A stretch of DNA of 63,501 nt from Desulfurivibrionaceae bacterium (GTDB lineage: Bacteria > Desulfobacterota > Desulfobulbia > Desulfobulbales > VMSU01), in NCBI GenBank assembly GCA_030145275.1, contig JAQYVV010000014.1, positions 1-63,501 of the forward strand. Reading direction: 5' to 3'. Position numbers and translations under genes: made by a program. How positions within the stretch are numbered: the stretch's first letter is position 1; the number at the start of each line of letters is the position of its first letter. This document shows, in pieces, positions 17,119-26,772 of this stretch. The notes under the pieces are model-generated. The model was not told the DNA's origin and ran no database searches. It saw nothing but the letters and a program-made list of their open reading frames with translations.

Positions 17119-18171
17119 CTTCAATTTTTCTGCCAACTCCGTCACTGCCATGGCATAGCGGTTGGAATTATTCCATTTTGTAATGGCTTGAAAATTGGGG
17201 TATCCGGCCACATAACGCATCCCTCCATTTTCAAGTTCAAGCCCTACCATGGTGACCTTTTTATCCATAGGCGAAGAAGGCATATCATTTTTTTGTTTTT
17301 CGGCTGCAAGCTTCCATGGAACCAACCCCTTTCTCCCTTTTTCATAGGCAGCAACTAACTGCTGATCCTTTAATTCAGGCCCTAGCTCCCAGTATATTGG
17401 GGCTGCGAAAGTCCAATGGAACCTGTGCAGATAATTTGCGATACTGGCCAAAATGTCAGGTATTGAATTCCAAACATCACGCTTGCCATCATTATCAAAG
17501 TCGACAGAATATTCTCTGAAGCTTGAGGGGATAAATTGGGTCTGTCCAAAGGCCCCCCCATACGAACCTGTCACAGAAAGTGGGTCAACACCATTATCAC
17601 GGCATAAAAGGAGATAGGCGACAAGCTGCTTGCGGTAAAATTCACTTCGTCTCGGGTAGGCATCAAACATCGTGTTCAATGTTTGAAACATTGAAAAGGC
17701 ACCTTTATACCGCCCAAATCTTGACTCAATCCCCCAGATTGCCACAATAATTTCCCGCTCAACACCCAGATCTTTTTCGATTGTATCAAGGAGCCCCTTG
17801 TGCAGGCTCAATTTTTTCTTCCCTTCTTCAATAACTGCCTTGGTAATAAACAATGGATAATACTGATAATATGGCTTTGCTTCCCATTGTTTGTCCATTA
17901 ACTCCAAAACTCTTTTGCCAATGCTCACCTTGGCAAATATTTTCTGTAGTTCTTCTTTGGAAAAATTATGGCGCAGACGCAATTCTTTGAACAATCCGAC
18001 ATATCTCGCACTGCTCAAATCTATGAGTTGTCCATCTTCAACCAGATCTGCCGCTTTTGGCTTTTCTTTTTCAGCAGCAGCAAGCACAACACCTTGGGAA
18101 AGGAAAGAAAGAAGCAGAAAGGACAGTGTCATAAAGATGGGTAAACTCTTCTTTGCAAAAAAATTCGTCAT
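17113..18171 (-). CDS. mltB: Lytic murein transglycosylase, MltB family
   Basis: This periplasmic enzyme cleaves peptidoglycan strands. The N-terminal hydrophobic stretch (about 10-32) is a signal peptide ending near VLAA, with no clear lipobox. The SLT_2 domain carries the catalytic Glu in IWGIESRFGRY. Further family motifs are GGAFGQTQFIPSS and FDNDGKRDVW with IANYLHRFHW. The length of 352 residues is normal. The start overlaps the DHH gene by ATGA, making it the last gene of the lptD operon. Confidence 0.93.
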   Translation of the reverse strand: MTNFFAKKSLPIFMTLSFLLLSFLSQGVVLAAAEKEKPKAADLVEDGQLIDLSSARYVGLFKELRLRHNFSKEELQKIFAKVSIGKRVLELMDKQWEAKPYYQYYPLFITKAVIEEGKKKLSLHKGLLDTIEKDLGVEREIIVAIWGIESRFGRYKGAFSMFQTLNTMFDAYPRRSEFYRKQLVAYLLLCRDNGVDPLSVTGSYGGAFGQTQFIPSSFREYSVDFDNDGKRDVWNSIPDILASIANYLHRFHWTFAAPIYWELGPELKDQQLVAAYEKGRKGLVPWKLAAEKQKNDMPSSPMDKKVTMVGLELENGGMRYVAGYPNFQAITKWNNSNRYAMAVTELAEKLKE

Positions 18172-19133
18172 GTTGAAAAAACCTCTTTAAATGAGTCTAA
18201 AAACTCGTCAAGCCTGTCTTCAGGCAAGGCATTTATTCCAGCCGCAGCAGCTCTACCGCCGCCGGTGGGAAACTTTCTACACAAATCATCGGCCCCTTTT
18301 TTTCTCTCCAAAGGCGCCCTCACACTCGCCATATATGTTCCATTACCATTTTCAACCAGTAAGGCATGGGCCAAGTCGGGCTTTTCACGGGCCTTTTCAT
18401 TGCTGTATACCCCCGCCACCCTCTTGCTCCAAGGCTCTGCTGGGAAATTAAAAACCCGCCCAACATTTCCTAGATTTTCAACTTCCTGTTGCCTGGCACT
18501 CTCCATATCGTCTGCAAACCCGGTTCGAAGTTTTGCCAATACGGGGGATTGATTATAAAATAGCAGTGGATCCTCAAAAGGACGAACAGCTTTATATAGT
18601 TCCTCAGGAGTAAAATGAAGGTCCTTTGGTGAAGAACCATAGCCATTATAGTTCATCAACTCTCCCAGTTCACGCAGTACAGATATCTGCTCTTCATTCA
18701 GTGCAAGGGATTTGGCCGCCTGCCGGGCTGCATCATGCAGGTTGTCTCCAAACGCGGCTGTCACCGCCCAAGACCGGTATCTTCCTTCCAACAGGCGGTC
18801 GACAATAAGTGAGGCACAGATATCAGAGCTTGGGTCTATATGAGCGCTAAGGGAGGCAGAAGGAGGGATTTCTCCGGCAAAATGGTGATCTACATAGAAG
18901 ACTGAGCATCCGCTGGAAAGAATTTTTTCCAGAGAATCTTTGTTGGAGTCCATCGAAATATCAAGGACAGTCACCTCATCACCGTCCACCACCTTTTCAA
19001 GCAGACGGTCAAGAAGGCGTATGTCTCGCTTAACCCCTGTTATCAATTTTGCTGCTGGTTTCGGTTCCGACAGGCGCAACTGATGTAGAGCACAAATCCC
19101 GTCAGCATCACCGTTAAAGACATCGTACTGCAC
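18168..19133 (-). CDS. DHH-family phosphoesterase
   Basis: This 321-residue protein has the DHH motif set: NGDADGICALHQL (6-18), VTVLDISMD and YVDHHFAG, the metal-binding Asp and His residues of a manganese phosphoesterase. A DHHA1-like C-terminus ends FPTGGGRAAAAGIN. Related proteins are oligoribonucleases or cyclic-dinucleotide hydrolases, but the substrate here is unknown. It lies 12 bases after lptD and overlaps mltB, which suggests a shared envelope operon. Confidence 0.86.
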   Translation of the reverse strand: MQYDVFNGDADGICALHQLRLSEPKPAAKLITGVKRDIRLLDRLLEKVVDGDEVTVLDISMDSNKDSLEKILSSGCSVFYVDHHFAGEIPPSASLSAHIDPSSDICASLIVDRLLEGRYRSWAVTAAFGDNLHDAARQAAKSLALNEEQISVLRELGELMNYNGYGSSPKDLHFTPEELYKAVRPFEDPLLFYNQSPVLAKLRTGFADDMESARQQEVENLGNVGRVFNFPAEPWSKRVAGVYSNEKAREKPDLAHALLVENGNGTYMASVRAPLERKKGADDLCRKFPTGGGRAAAAGINALPEDRLDEFLDSFKEVFST

Positions 19134-19145
19134 GATTTTCTCCCC

Positions 19146-21533
19146 TTACTGTTCGCTCGGTTCGCTCACATATAGAGTCTGATCAACCCCCAAAACTTTG
19201 CCTATCCCTTCCAAGGAAAAAATAAGACTGAAACGGTAATCATCATCCGGGCTCATGGTAACAAGGAACTCTAAAGACCAGCATTCCGGACTATAGAAAA
19301 TCCCCAAAGAAGCTTCCGTGGTCTTATCGGTTTCAAAGGAGTAGAGAACATCTCCTGTGAACACAACCTGGTCACTAAGACTCACAAATAAATCTCCGTT
19401 GAGTTGGTTGATCACCGCATCTTTCTCATATCTGTACTCAAGTCCCAGATTATACTTTTCCAACTCTGAGTAAACGGATCTCAGTGAATATTTAGTAAAT
19501 CCTCTGCCATAGGTATCAAGGTCAGATTTATACAGAAAAGAGAACCCTTCAAAGGGATGAATTCCTGTATCAAAATTAATAACTGATAATGGATGCCTTG
19601 TCTCCCCAGCAACAGTAATAGTCTTCCTGTCTTCAATAAGATTATAGGACTGAGAGATGTTGACAAAAGCATATTTCCTGCTGCTTTCAGTCCCATCCAA
19701 AAATCGCGAAAGGTCAAAATCGTTGCGCAGGGTGTAAGTTATAAGATTTTTGGCAACAATGCGGTCAACGCTATCTAAATTGGGGTATTCATCTTGGCTG
19801 CCAATGGATGGAATATAATCATAACTCACCTCAGGTCTGACCATGTGGGTCAATTGGCTAAAGCCCTGTAGAGCCACGCCAAAGTCCCTCATAAAGATAG
19901 TTGAGGTAGTTATGTTGTAATCTTGCATAGTCCGGTCCAATATTCCGCTATCGTAGCCCGATTGTACCGCGCCGTTATCATCAACATGGTAGAGTGTTTC
20001 CCGTAAGCCGGCAGAAACTGTTGTTTCAAGGTATGGTGTCAGGCGCAAGGGAGCAACAAGCCTCGGATGCATATCCAAGCGTTGGGAACCGACCCCGTCC
20101 TCCCGCCAGTAGTATATATATTCAGAGTTCCAGGCAAGATCCATATCGCTGAGCGGATTTGCCATTCCCTCTGCATTGCTGTGGCTACCAAAAACCGGCA
20201 GGCGACCAGCATAGATAACTTTAGGCAAGGACCAGAGATGTGACGTTGAAGCAGTATCCGTAGGATCGTTAACTGTTCGCAGTTCAGCATTTAAAGAGGT
20301 ATCTGTCCAAAGTTTTGACATTTGAGCAACATTTGTCCGCACAATAGTCGTCTCTGAGTCAAATCCTCTTTTGAAGATATCCACGAAACGCTTTTCACTC
20401 TCCTCAAAACCCAACCTACCGTCCTGATACTCCTGGAGATAATCCCGGTCGGAAACCAAATCAAGGTCGAGCTTTGCACCTAGATTATCATCAAAATCAT
20501 GGTCTATCTTTCCCCGGAACCAATAACGATTTTTTGTGGCTCTGTAGAGCCCGTCATCCTTGAAATCATCTTCTGAATCATCAAGACGGTCACGCAAATA
20601 ATTTAAGGCGAAGCTCCCTTTAGATCCTTCATCAAGCACATACCTGAATTCTGCCCCGGCAAAATTTCCCCGTTGGCTCAAGTTACCGCCATATAAGGTG
20701 AGGTCATAACTTGGAGATAAATCTAAAAAGAGCGGCACCACAACCCCAACGCCATCCCGTCCAGAGTGAGAAAGTTCAGGGAGAAGTAGTCCCGTTTTTC
20801 TCTCCTGGTTGGTGGGAAAGGAAAAATAGGGTGAATAGGCCAACGGATAATCTTTAACCCGAAAAGTGACATGCCGAAAATGGGCAAATCCCCCGGCGGT
20901 CAAATCAGCCTTCTTCCAGGCAAAACTCCAGGGTGGGGCACTCCCTTCCAAAGTTTCACATTTTGTTGCCCATCCATCTTCAAAATGGTAGGTCAATTCC
21001 CCCGTTTTCTCAACCGTCTCTCCGGCCAGCAACATCTCTCTTTGGGGAAAATATAAAGTTGCCTTGCTTAAAGTCCCGGTATGGTCATCAAGATCAAGAA
21101 CCGCAGCTTCAGCTTTAATTTGCTCATCTTCAGAATCAAGAGAGACATTTCCCCTCACCTTGACCATATTTTCAACAGGGTCAAAACGAACCCAATCACC
21201 TTTTATTGTCTCTGATTTTGCTACTGGTGAGTACGGTGCTACAGAATCCCCTGCTTGTTCCGGCCATGAGCTGGATCCCGCAAAAGTAGAATTTTTCCGG
21301 ATCATGACCACATTGCCTTCAGCAACAATACTATCCGGATTACTGAAACGAAAAACCCGGTCCGCATTGATCTCCCATGGAGAGGAGTCCGAAACAGGCT
21401 CAGCCCAAACAGGCAAGGCCGCAGACAATACAAGCCCGCAAAGGACTGTTGTTACGCCTAGGGCAGACTTTCGATATGATTTTTTGCCAGGCACTATGTT
21501 TACTTCATGGGAAGTCACGAAAATAGATTCCAA
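19146..21533 (-). CDS. lptD: LPS-assembly outer membrane protein LptD
   Basis: LptD is the beta-barrel that inserts lipopolysaccharide into the outer leaflet. After the signal region (core GVTTVLCGLVLSAALPVWAEP) comes an OstA/LptA-like jelly-roll domain (INADRVFRFSNPDSIVAEGNV and following, about 50-160). The rest is a beta-rich barrel rich in aromatic strands, to residue 795. The frame opens at a TTG; a GTG at 21494 gives a more ordinary signal peptide (PGKKSYRKSALG) and may be the true start. Repeats A4 and B6 lie upstream of it. It heads an operon with the DHH and mltB genes. Confidence 0.9.
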   Translation of the reverse strand: MESIFVTSHEVNIVPGKKSYRKSALGVTTVLCGLVLSAALPVWAEPVSDSSPWEINADRVFRFSNPDSIVAEGNVVMIRKNSTFAGSSSWPEQAGDSVAPYSPVAKSETIKGDWVRFDPVENMVKVRGNVSLDSEDEQIKAEAAVLDLDDHTGTLSKATLYFPQREMLLAGETVEKTGELTYHFEDGWATKCETLEGSAPPWSFAWKKADLTAGGFAHFRHVTFRVKDYPLAYSPYFSFPTNQERKTGLLLPELSHSGRDGVGVVVPLFLDLSPSYDLTLYGGNLSQRGNFAGAEFRYVLDEGSKGSFALNYLRDRLDDSEDDFKDDGLYRATKNRYWFRGKIDHDFDDNLGAKLDLDLVSDRDYLQEYQDGRLGFEESEKRFVDIFKRGFDSETTIVRTNVAQMSKLWTDTSLNAELRTVNDPTDTASTSHLWSLPKVIYAGRLPVFGSHSNAEGMANPLSDMDLAWNSEYIYYWREDGVGSQRLDMHPRLVAPLRLTPYLETTVSAGLRETLYHVDDNGAVQSGYDSGILDRTMQDYNITTSTIFMRDFGVALQGFSQLTHMVRPEVSYDYIPSIGSQDEYPNLDSVDRIVAKNLITYTLRNDFDLSRFLDGTESSRKYAFVNISQSYNLIEDRKTITVAGETRHPLSVINFDTGIHPFEGFSFLYKSDLDTYGRGFTKYSLRSVYSELEKYNLGLEYRYEKDAVINQLNGDLFVSLSDQVVFTGDVLYSFETDKTTEASLGIFYSPECWSLEFLVTMSPDDDYRFSLIFSLEGIGKVLGVDQTLYVSEPSEQ

Positions 21534-21603
21534 GTTTCAAATTTCAAGTTTTTATTGTGCAGGATGTTTACCCGTCTATTCTTCAGGTCAATGCCCGAAA
21601 TAA

Positions 21604-21735
21604 CTAATCCGGATAAACCGGAAATAAGTGCCTTAACAGCAGTCTGCAAGGCTTTGGGAGCATTATACTTTTTGGAATTATCGGAGTCTCTGCTTACCTG
21701 TTTTTTTGACAGGACTCCAGGTATAAGGCACTAAA
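21604..21735 (-). repeat. Dispersed repeat family A, copy A4
   Basis: On the plus strand it runs from CTAATCCGGATAAACCGG to TATAAGGCACTAAAAC. It carries the outer palindrome, AAGTGCCTTAACAGCAG, and an internal core that reads ACAGGTAAGCAGAGACTCCG on the minus strand. It fills the gap between lptD and ilvD. Confidence 0.85.
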
Positions 21736-21744
21736 ACCACAGAA

Positions 21745-21804
21745 TTGTAACTTATTCAGATATGCACCAGGTAAGCGCAGCTGGGGTGCAGCTGAATAAG
21801 TTAT
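21745..21804 (+). repeat. Dispersed repeat family B, copy B6
   Basis: This short 60-bp copy runs from TTGTAACTTATTCAG to CAGCTGAATAAGTTATT, with CAGGTAAGCGCAG in the middle. Its right end supplies the ilvD stop codon (21801-21803). Confidence 0.8.
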
Positions 21805-23462
21805 TTCAGCACTGCTCCTGTACTACCGGAGGTAACCATTTTTGCATAACGGTTGACATAACCACTGGTGATTTTCGGTTCAGGGGGATGCCAATCTGCT
21901 TTTCGCTTTTGCAATTCTTCCTCACTCACCGCAAGTTTTATTGTCCGAGCCGGGATATCAATTTCAATTTGATCACCTTCTAGCACAAGAGCAATTGGCC
22001 CTCCCTCGGCCGCTTCTGGGGAAATATGGCCAAGACAGGCCCCTTGAGTCCCGCCGCTGAACCGGCCATCGGTGAGCAAGGCAACTGATTTCCCCAACCC
22101 CATCCCGATAATTGCAGAGGTCGGAGAAAGCATCTCCGGCATCCCGGGACCACCTTTAGGGCCGCAATAGCGAATAACAATAACATCTCCGGAACGAATC
22201 TCGCCGCCCAATATAGCCTCCTGGGCCTCTTCTTCAGAATTATAGATTCGGGCAGGACCCGCATGCTTCAACATTTCATCACTAACCGCAGATTGTTTCA
22301 CCACAGCGCCATCCGGAGCCAAATTGCCGTAGAGGACCGCTATTCCCCCTTCCTTATGATAAGGCGCCGCCACAGGTTTTATAACCACAGAATCATGCAC
22401 TTTTGCCCGCTCAAGGTTTTCACCTAATGTTTTCCCGGTTACAGTCATAACCTCAACATTAAGCCCCGCCTCACTGGACAAAAGCTCCTTCATAACTGCC
22501 TGTACCCCCCCAGCCTCATCAAGCTGCTGCAGGCTGTGCGGGCCACCGGGAATAAGACTGCAAAGGTGCGGGGCTCTTTTGCTAACTTCATTGAATGAAG
22601 AAAGGGGCAGATCGACCCCCGCCTCACCAGCTATAGCCGGCACATGCAATACTGTATTGGTGGAGCAGCCCAGTGCCATGTCAACGGCCATGGCATTTTC
22701 AAAGGCCTCCTTGGTTGCAATATCTCGCGGCCTGATATCCTTTTCCAACATATCCAGAACAGCCATGCCGGCCTGTTTGGCCAACCTTATCCGGGCAGCA
22801 GCAACAGCAGGAATCGTCCCATTGCCTGGCAGACCAAGTCCAATTGCTTCGGTCAAACAATTCATTGAATTTGCGGTAAACATCCCGGCACAAGAACCGC
22901 ATCCCGGACAAGCCGCATCTTCCAGTTCATCGAGTTCCTCCTCGCTCATGGTATTGGCCTTCACCTTACCTACCCCTTCAAAGACACTGACCAAATGAAC
23001 ATCCTGGCCTCGAAAACGTCCGGTCAGCATGGGGCCGCCACTCACCATTACCGCAGGAATATTCACCCGCAGCATGGCCATAAGCATTCCAGGAGTGACC
23101 TTATCACAGTTGGGAACCATCACCACCGCATCAAAGGGGTGGGCCTGGAGCATAATTTCCACCGAATCGGCAATAATCTCTCGACTTGCCAAGGAATATT
23201 TCATCCCCGTATGATTCATGGCAATCCCATCACAGACCCCAATGGTTCCGAAGGTAATAGGGGTGCCCCCGGCAATTCTCACTCCAGCCTTGACAGCATC
23301 AACAATGGTATTGAGATGCACATGCCCTGGTATAATATCATTTTGGGCATGGGCAATGCCAATTAACGGCCTGCTAATTTCTTCATTAGTGTATCCCATT
23401 GCCTTCATCAAAGAACGATGGGGAGCCCTTTCCAAACCTTTTTTCATTACATCACTTCGCAT
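21801..23462 (-). CDS. ilvD: Dihydroxy-acid dehydratase
   Basis: IlvD dehydrates 2,3-dihydroxy-acids in valine, leucine and isoleucine synthesis and needs an iron-sulfur cluster. The cluster cysteines are visible in [13 protein letters not shown] and [26 protein letters not shown] segments. The C-terminal [23 protein letters not shown] is also typical. The length of 553 residues matches the family. It is monocistronic, with a weak AAGGAAAGAG-type ribosome site. Its stop codon is provided by repeat B6. Confidence 0.97.
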   Translation of the reverse strand: MRSDVMKKGLERAPHRSLMKAMGYTNEEISRPLIGIAHAQNDIIPGHVHLNTIVDAVKAGVRIAGGTPITFGTIGVCDGIAMNHTGMKYSLASREIIADSVEIMLQAHPFDAVVMVPNCDKVTPGMLMAMLRVNIPAVMVSGGPMLTGRFRGQDVHLVSVFEGVGKVKANTMSEEELDELEDAACPGCGSCAGMFTANSMNCLTEAIGLGLPGNGTIPAVAAARIRLAKQAGMAVLDMLEKDIRPRDIATKEAFENAMAVDMALGCSTNTVLHVPAIAGEAGVDLPLSSFNEVSKRAPHLCSLIPGGPHSLQQLDEAGGVQAVMKELLSSEAGLNVEVMTVTGKTLGENLERAKVHDSVVIKPVAAPYHKEGGIAVLYGNLAPDGAVVKQSAVSDEMLKHAGPARIYNSEEEAQEAILGGEIRSGDVIVIRYCGPKGGPGMPEMLSPTSAIIGMGLGKSVALLTDGRFSGGTQGACLGHISPEAAEGGPIALVLEGDQIEIDIPARTIKLAVSEEELQKRKADWHPPEPKITSGYVNRYAKMVTSGSTGAVLK

Positions 23463-23913
23463 CAGCCTTCTCTTTCCTTAGGTCAGCTAAAAAATAACTT
23501 AGCATTTTATTTAGCAGCCCCTTAATATATTTATGTTAAAATTGCCCTTAAAGGCAACAAAGGTACGCTTAGGAACATATCATGTCAAGATAAAACAGAG
23601 GCTTCTCACTCTTAACATCTACCTTCCGAGTAACTTCAAGCAATTTTGAGTAAATTTAATGCCGGTATCAACTCATGTTGGTCACCCCCGAAGGTGTTTA
23701 TCTGGGCTCTCCCGATTCAAATTCCTTTTATGCTTAAAATAAGTCATCCTGCCCCACACTAACAGCAGACTTCCAGGTACCACTTGACAAAGATACATTT
23801 GAGTATTACTTTAGACATAATTAAGATTCCCAGATGAAGTATCTTTCCCCACAGCGTCCTCCATACCACCCCATTTATACCCCTCGCGGCTATTTATTCT
23901 TGCGGTACACTGT
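23463..23913. other. Divergent regulatory gap between ilvD and the radical SAM gene
   Basis: These 451 bases hold both promoters. A TTGACA at 23784-23789 followed by TACTTT could serve the plus-strand genes. An inverted pair (AAAGATAC/GTATCTTT, about 23788-23848) lies just downstream and could be an operator or attenuator. I see no riboswitch or leader peptide for ilvD that I can support. Confidence 0.35.
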
Positions 23914-24852
23914 ATGAAATATCTTTTCGGCCCAGTTAATTCCAGACGGCTTGGTTTATCCCAGGGGGTTGACCTTTTGCCCTCGGGCATCTGTAATTTT
24001 AACTGCATCTATTGTGAAGTAAACCGCCCCAAAAAGCTCACTCTGGAAAGGCAGGAATACTTTCCGAGCAAGGAAATCATCGCAGAGATAGATACCATTT
24101 TCTCTGATAAAACAAGCGCCGAGGCAATTGATGTATTCACCATTACCGCTAGCGGTGAACCAACCCTGCACACAGGCATCGGCACGATAATCCGGTCTAT
24201 CAAGAAAAAAACGGAGAAAGCAGTTACCGTACTTACAAATGGCGGCTTGCTGCACTTAAAAGAGGTCAGGCAGGATTTAGCAGAGGCAGATATTGTCGTC
24301 CCTTCCCTTGACACGGCACTTTCAAAGAGTTTCCAAAAGATCAACAGACCCGCCTCGGGCACAGACCTTGAAAAGATTATTAGAGGAATTGCTGAGTTCA
24401 GACAGGAATTTATCGGCAAGCTCTGGTTGGAAATCCTTTTTGTCCAAGGGGTCAACGACCATCCTGAAGACATTTGTGAACTCAAGAAAGCCATAGCCAG
24501 AATACAACCCGACAAAATTCAGCTCAATACCGTGGCCCGTCCTCCATTTGAAGCTTTTGCAAGACCGATTAGCCAGGCAAAACTAGATGTGATCGCCGAA
24601 AAAATTGGAGGTCCCGTGGAGATTATTGCCAGCTTTATAAAAAAAGATGGAGAAACCCAACAAAATATAGGACAATCAGAAATAATAGAATTACTTAAAC
24701 GCCGACCAGCAACGGAGGCGGACATTTGCGAGTCACTGCGCACAACAGCGGCTGAGACTCAAAAACTTGTGGCCCAATTGGCCAAAGAACAAAAAATTGT
24801 TACAACAAAACATGCTTCCAAAAATTATTGGACGATAAACACGAAGGAATAA
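23914..24852 (+). CDS. Radical SAM protein, COG0731-like
   Basis: This 312-residue iron-sulfur enzyme has the radical SAM triad in GICNFNCIYCE (Cys at about 27, 31, 34). It also has the family opening FGPVNSRRLGLSQGVDLLPS. The SAM fold continues through TASGEPTLH and TNGGLL. The C-terminal 70 residues look like a winged-helix domain (LKRRPATEADICESL). Relatives are annotated as wyosine-type or molybdopterin-type enzymes, but the role here is unknown. It lies seven bases before the RNase gene and is probably co-transcribed. Confidence 0.83.
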   Translation: MKYLFGPVNSRRLGLSQGVDLLPSGICNFNCIYCEVNRPKKLTLERQEYFPSKEIIAEIDTIFSDKTSAEAIDVFTITASGEPTLHTGIGTIIRSIKKKTEKAVTVLTNGGLLHLKEVRQDLAEADIVVPSLDTALSKSFQKINRPASGTDLEKIIRGIAEFRQEFIGKLWLEILFVQGVNDHPEDICELKKAIARIQPDKIQLNTVARPPFEAFARPISQAKLDVIAEKIGGPVEIIASFIKKDGETQQNIGQSEIIELLKRRPATEADICESLRTTAAETQKLVAQLAKEQKIVTTKHASKNYWTINTKE

Positions 24853-24859
24853 GAACAAG

Positions 24860-26722
24860 ATGTCAGATAAAGATACAGACAAAAAACAAAACGCCCCGAG
24901 TAAGGCTCCTAAATCTGCTCAAAAATCAAAAGCCACGACTAAGAGCACCGAAAAAGGGACATTGGCTGAAAAAAAAGACAAAAGAGGAGCAGCTAAACCA
25001 AAATCTCCTGCTGCACCAAGCCCAGAGATAAAAGCAGCCAAACAAGCTCCCAAAAAGCGAGGTCCCGCACCACGCGCCAAGAAAAAACCGCCTGCCAGAA
25101 AAGCCCCTTCGCGCCCCTCTGTAAAATCAAAACCTGCCACACCCACGACAAGTGGCGCCATAGCGAAAGAACAAAAAAAATCCAAAACCCTAGCGCCAAA
25201 ATCAAAAGCTCCGGCCAAAACTGTGCCTGAAAAACATGGCTTTAAACTACTAATAAACGCAGACGAACCGGAAGAGTGTCGGGTTGCCCTGCTTGATAAA
25301 GGGAAATTGGAGTCCTTTCACATTGAAACGATCGTCAATGTGAAAATCAAAGGAAATATATACAAGGGAAAGGTTGTAACCGTAGAAGCAAATTTACAGG
25401 CTGTATTTATCGACATCGGTACCGGCAAAAATGCCTTCTTGCCGTTCAGCGAAATCCACCCTGAATACTATGCCAGCGAAAAAGATCAAGACAAGCACTG
25501 GAAGGACGTGAATATTAAGGAAGCTATTCATGAAGGACAAGAGCTCCTGGTTGAAGTGGTCAAAGAGGCCACAGGCAATAAAGGCGCCAACATGACTACT
25601 TTCCTCTCCCTGCCCGGCCGCTACCTTGTTCTGATGCCAGGCAGCAACTCCCATGGCATTTCAAGAAAAATAGAGGACGAGTCCCAGCGCAAAAAACTGC
25701 GCGACATGCTCACCTCTTGCAAACTGCCGGAAGGAGTCGGATATATTATCCGTACCGCCAGTAGCGATATTACAAAAACTGCGCTCACCAAAGATGTTAA
25801 ATTTCTGATCAATCTCTGGAAAGAGATAAAAGAACGGGGCCAGACGCAGCCCACCCCTTCTCTCGTCTACCAGGAACAAGATATCATCGCCCGGTTTTTG
25901 CGGGATCATTTTTCACCCGAGATTCAGGAAATTTTGGTCGATAGCGAAGAGGCCTATAAGCAAGTGGTCAATTTTCTCGACCTGCTGCCTGCAGCCCAAA
26001 GAAAAAAGACAACGGCCAAATTGCACAAAGGCCCCAGACCTTTGCTCAACTCATTCAATGTTGAAGAACAGATCGAGCAGATCTATCACCCCACCGTCAA
26101 ACTGCCTTCCGGCGGTTCAATTGTCATCAGCCCCACGGAGGCACTTGTTGCCATTGATGTCAATTCGGGCCGAACTGACAGAGACAGTAATTTTGAAAAG
26201 ACCATTTTCCAGGCCAATTTGGAGGCCGCAGAAGAACTTGCCAGGCAATTGCGCCTTCGGGACTTAGGTGGTTTGATCGTGGTTGACTTTATCGATATGC
26301 GGAGTGCGGCCCACACCAGAGAGGTGGAAAAAATGCTAAAAAACAGCATGAAAAAAGATAAGGCCAAGATAGATTTCACCAGAATCTCCAAATTTGGCCT
26401 GATGCAGATATCAAGACAGCGCATGGCCGCTCCAGTGCAAGCTGGGAATTATATCACCTGTAGACATTGCCAAGGCCGCGGCGTGGTCAAATCAGTCGAG
26501 ACCCAGGCTTTGGTTTATCTGCGGCAAATCCAGACCGGTGTCACCAGAAAACATGTAAAAACTGTGCAATGCCTGTTACCTGCAGAAGTCGGCAAGTATC
26601 TCTTGAACAAAAAACGGGCTGAGTTGACCGAATTGGAAAAACGTCAGAACACCTCCATTCTTATCGAGACCGAGGAAAATCTATCCCCCTCCCAAGCCTC
26701 CATTAAATTTTTGAAGGAGTAA
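24860..26722 (+). CDS. rng: Ribonuclease G/E family endoribonuclease
   Basis: This enzyme cleaves single-stranded A/U-rich RNA and matures rRNA. Residues 1-125 are an unusual Lys/Ala/Pro-rich basic tail. The S1 domain (about 158-245) includes GNIYKGKVVTVEANLQAVFIDIG. The catalytic part has VAIDVNSGR (Asp about 433) and LGGLIVVDFIDM (Asp about 478). The zinc-link cysteines are CRHCQGRG (about 534-537). The length of 620 residues is longer than typical RNase G because of the basic N-terminus. A ribosome site (gaagga) is at 24843-24848. Confidence 0.93.
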   Translation: MSDKDTDKKQNAPSKAPKSAQKSKATTKSTEKGTLAEKKDKRGAAKPKSPAAPSPEIKAAKQAPKKRGPAPRAKKKPPARKAPSRPSVKSKPATPTTSGAIAKEQKKSKTLAPKSKAPAKTVPEKHGFKLLINADEPEECRVALLDKGKLESFHIETIVNVKIKGNIYKGKVVTVEANLQAVFIDIGTGKNAFLPFSEIHPEYYASEKDQDKHWKDVNIKEAIHEGQELLVEVVKEATGNKGANMTTFLSLPGRYLVLMPGSNSHGISRKIEDESQRKKLRDMLTSCKLPEGVGYIIRTASSDITKTALTKDVKFLINLWKEIKERGQTQPTPSLVYQEQDIIARFLRDHFSPEIQEILVDSEEAYKQVVNFLDLLPAAQRKKTTAKLHKGPRPLLNSFNVEEQIEQIYHPTVKLPSGGSIVISPTEALVAIDVNSGRTDRDSNFEKTIFQANLEAAEELARQLRLRDLGGLIVVDFIDMRSAAHTREVEKMLKNSMKKDKAKIDFTRISKFGLMQISRQRMAAPVQAGNYITCRHCQGRGVVKSVETQALVYLRQIQTGVTRKHVKTVQCLLPAEVGKYLLNKKRAELTELEKRQNTSILIETEENLSPSQASIKFLKE

Positions 26723-26730
26723 GCATTAAC

Positions 26731-26769
26731 TCCATGCATATTTGCATATAGTATTCAAATATGCATGGA
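26731..26769. terminator. Perfect stem-loop between rng and the converging capD-type gene
   Basis: Two perfect 14-bp arms (TCCATGCATATTTG and CAAATATGCATGGA) flank an 11-base loop. The spot between two converging genes suggests a two-way terminator, although the T-tract is short. Confidence 0.75.
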
Positions 26770-26772
26770 TTA

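Noticed and set aside
23784..23860. Leader attenuator for ilvD
   Set aside because: The hairpin there lies far from ilvD, near the divergent radical SAM gene, and no branched-chain leader peptide was found.
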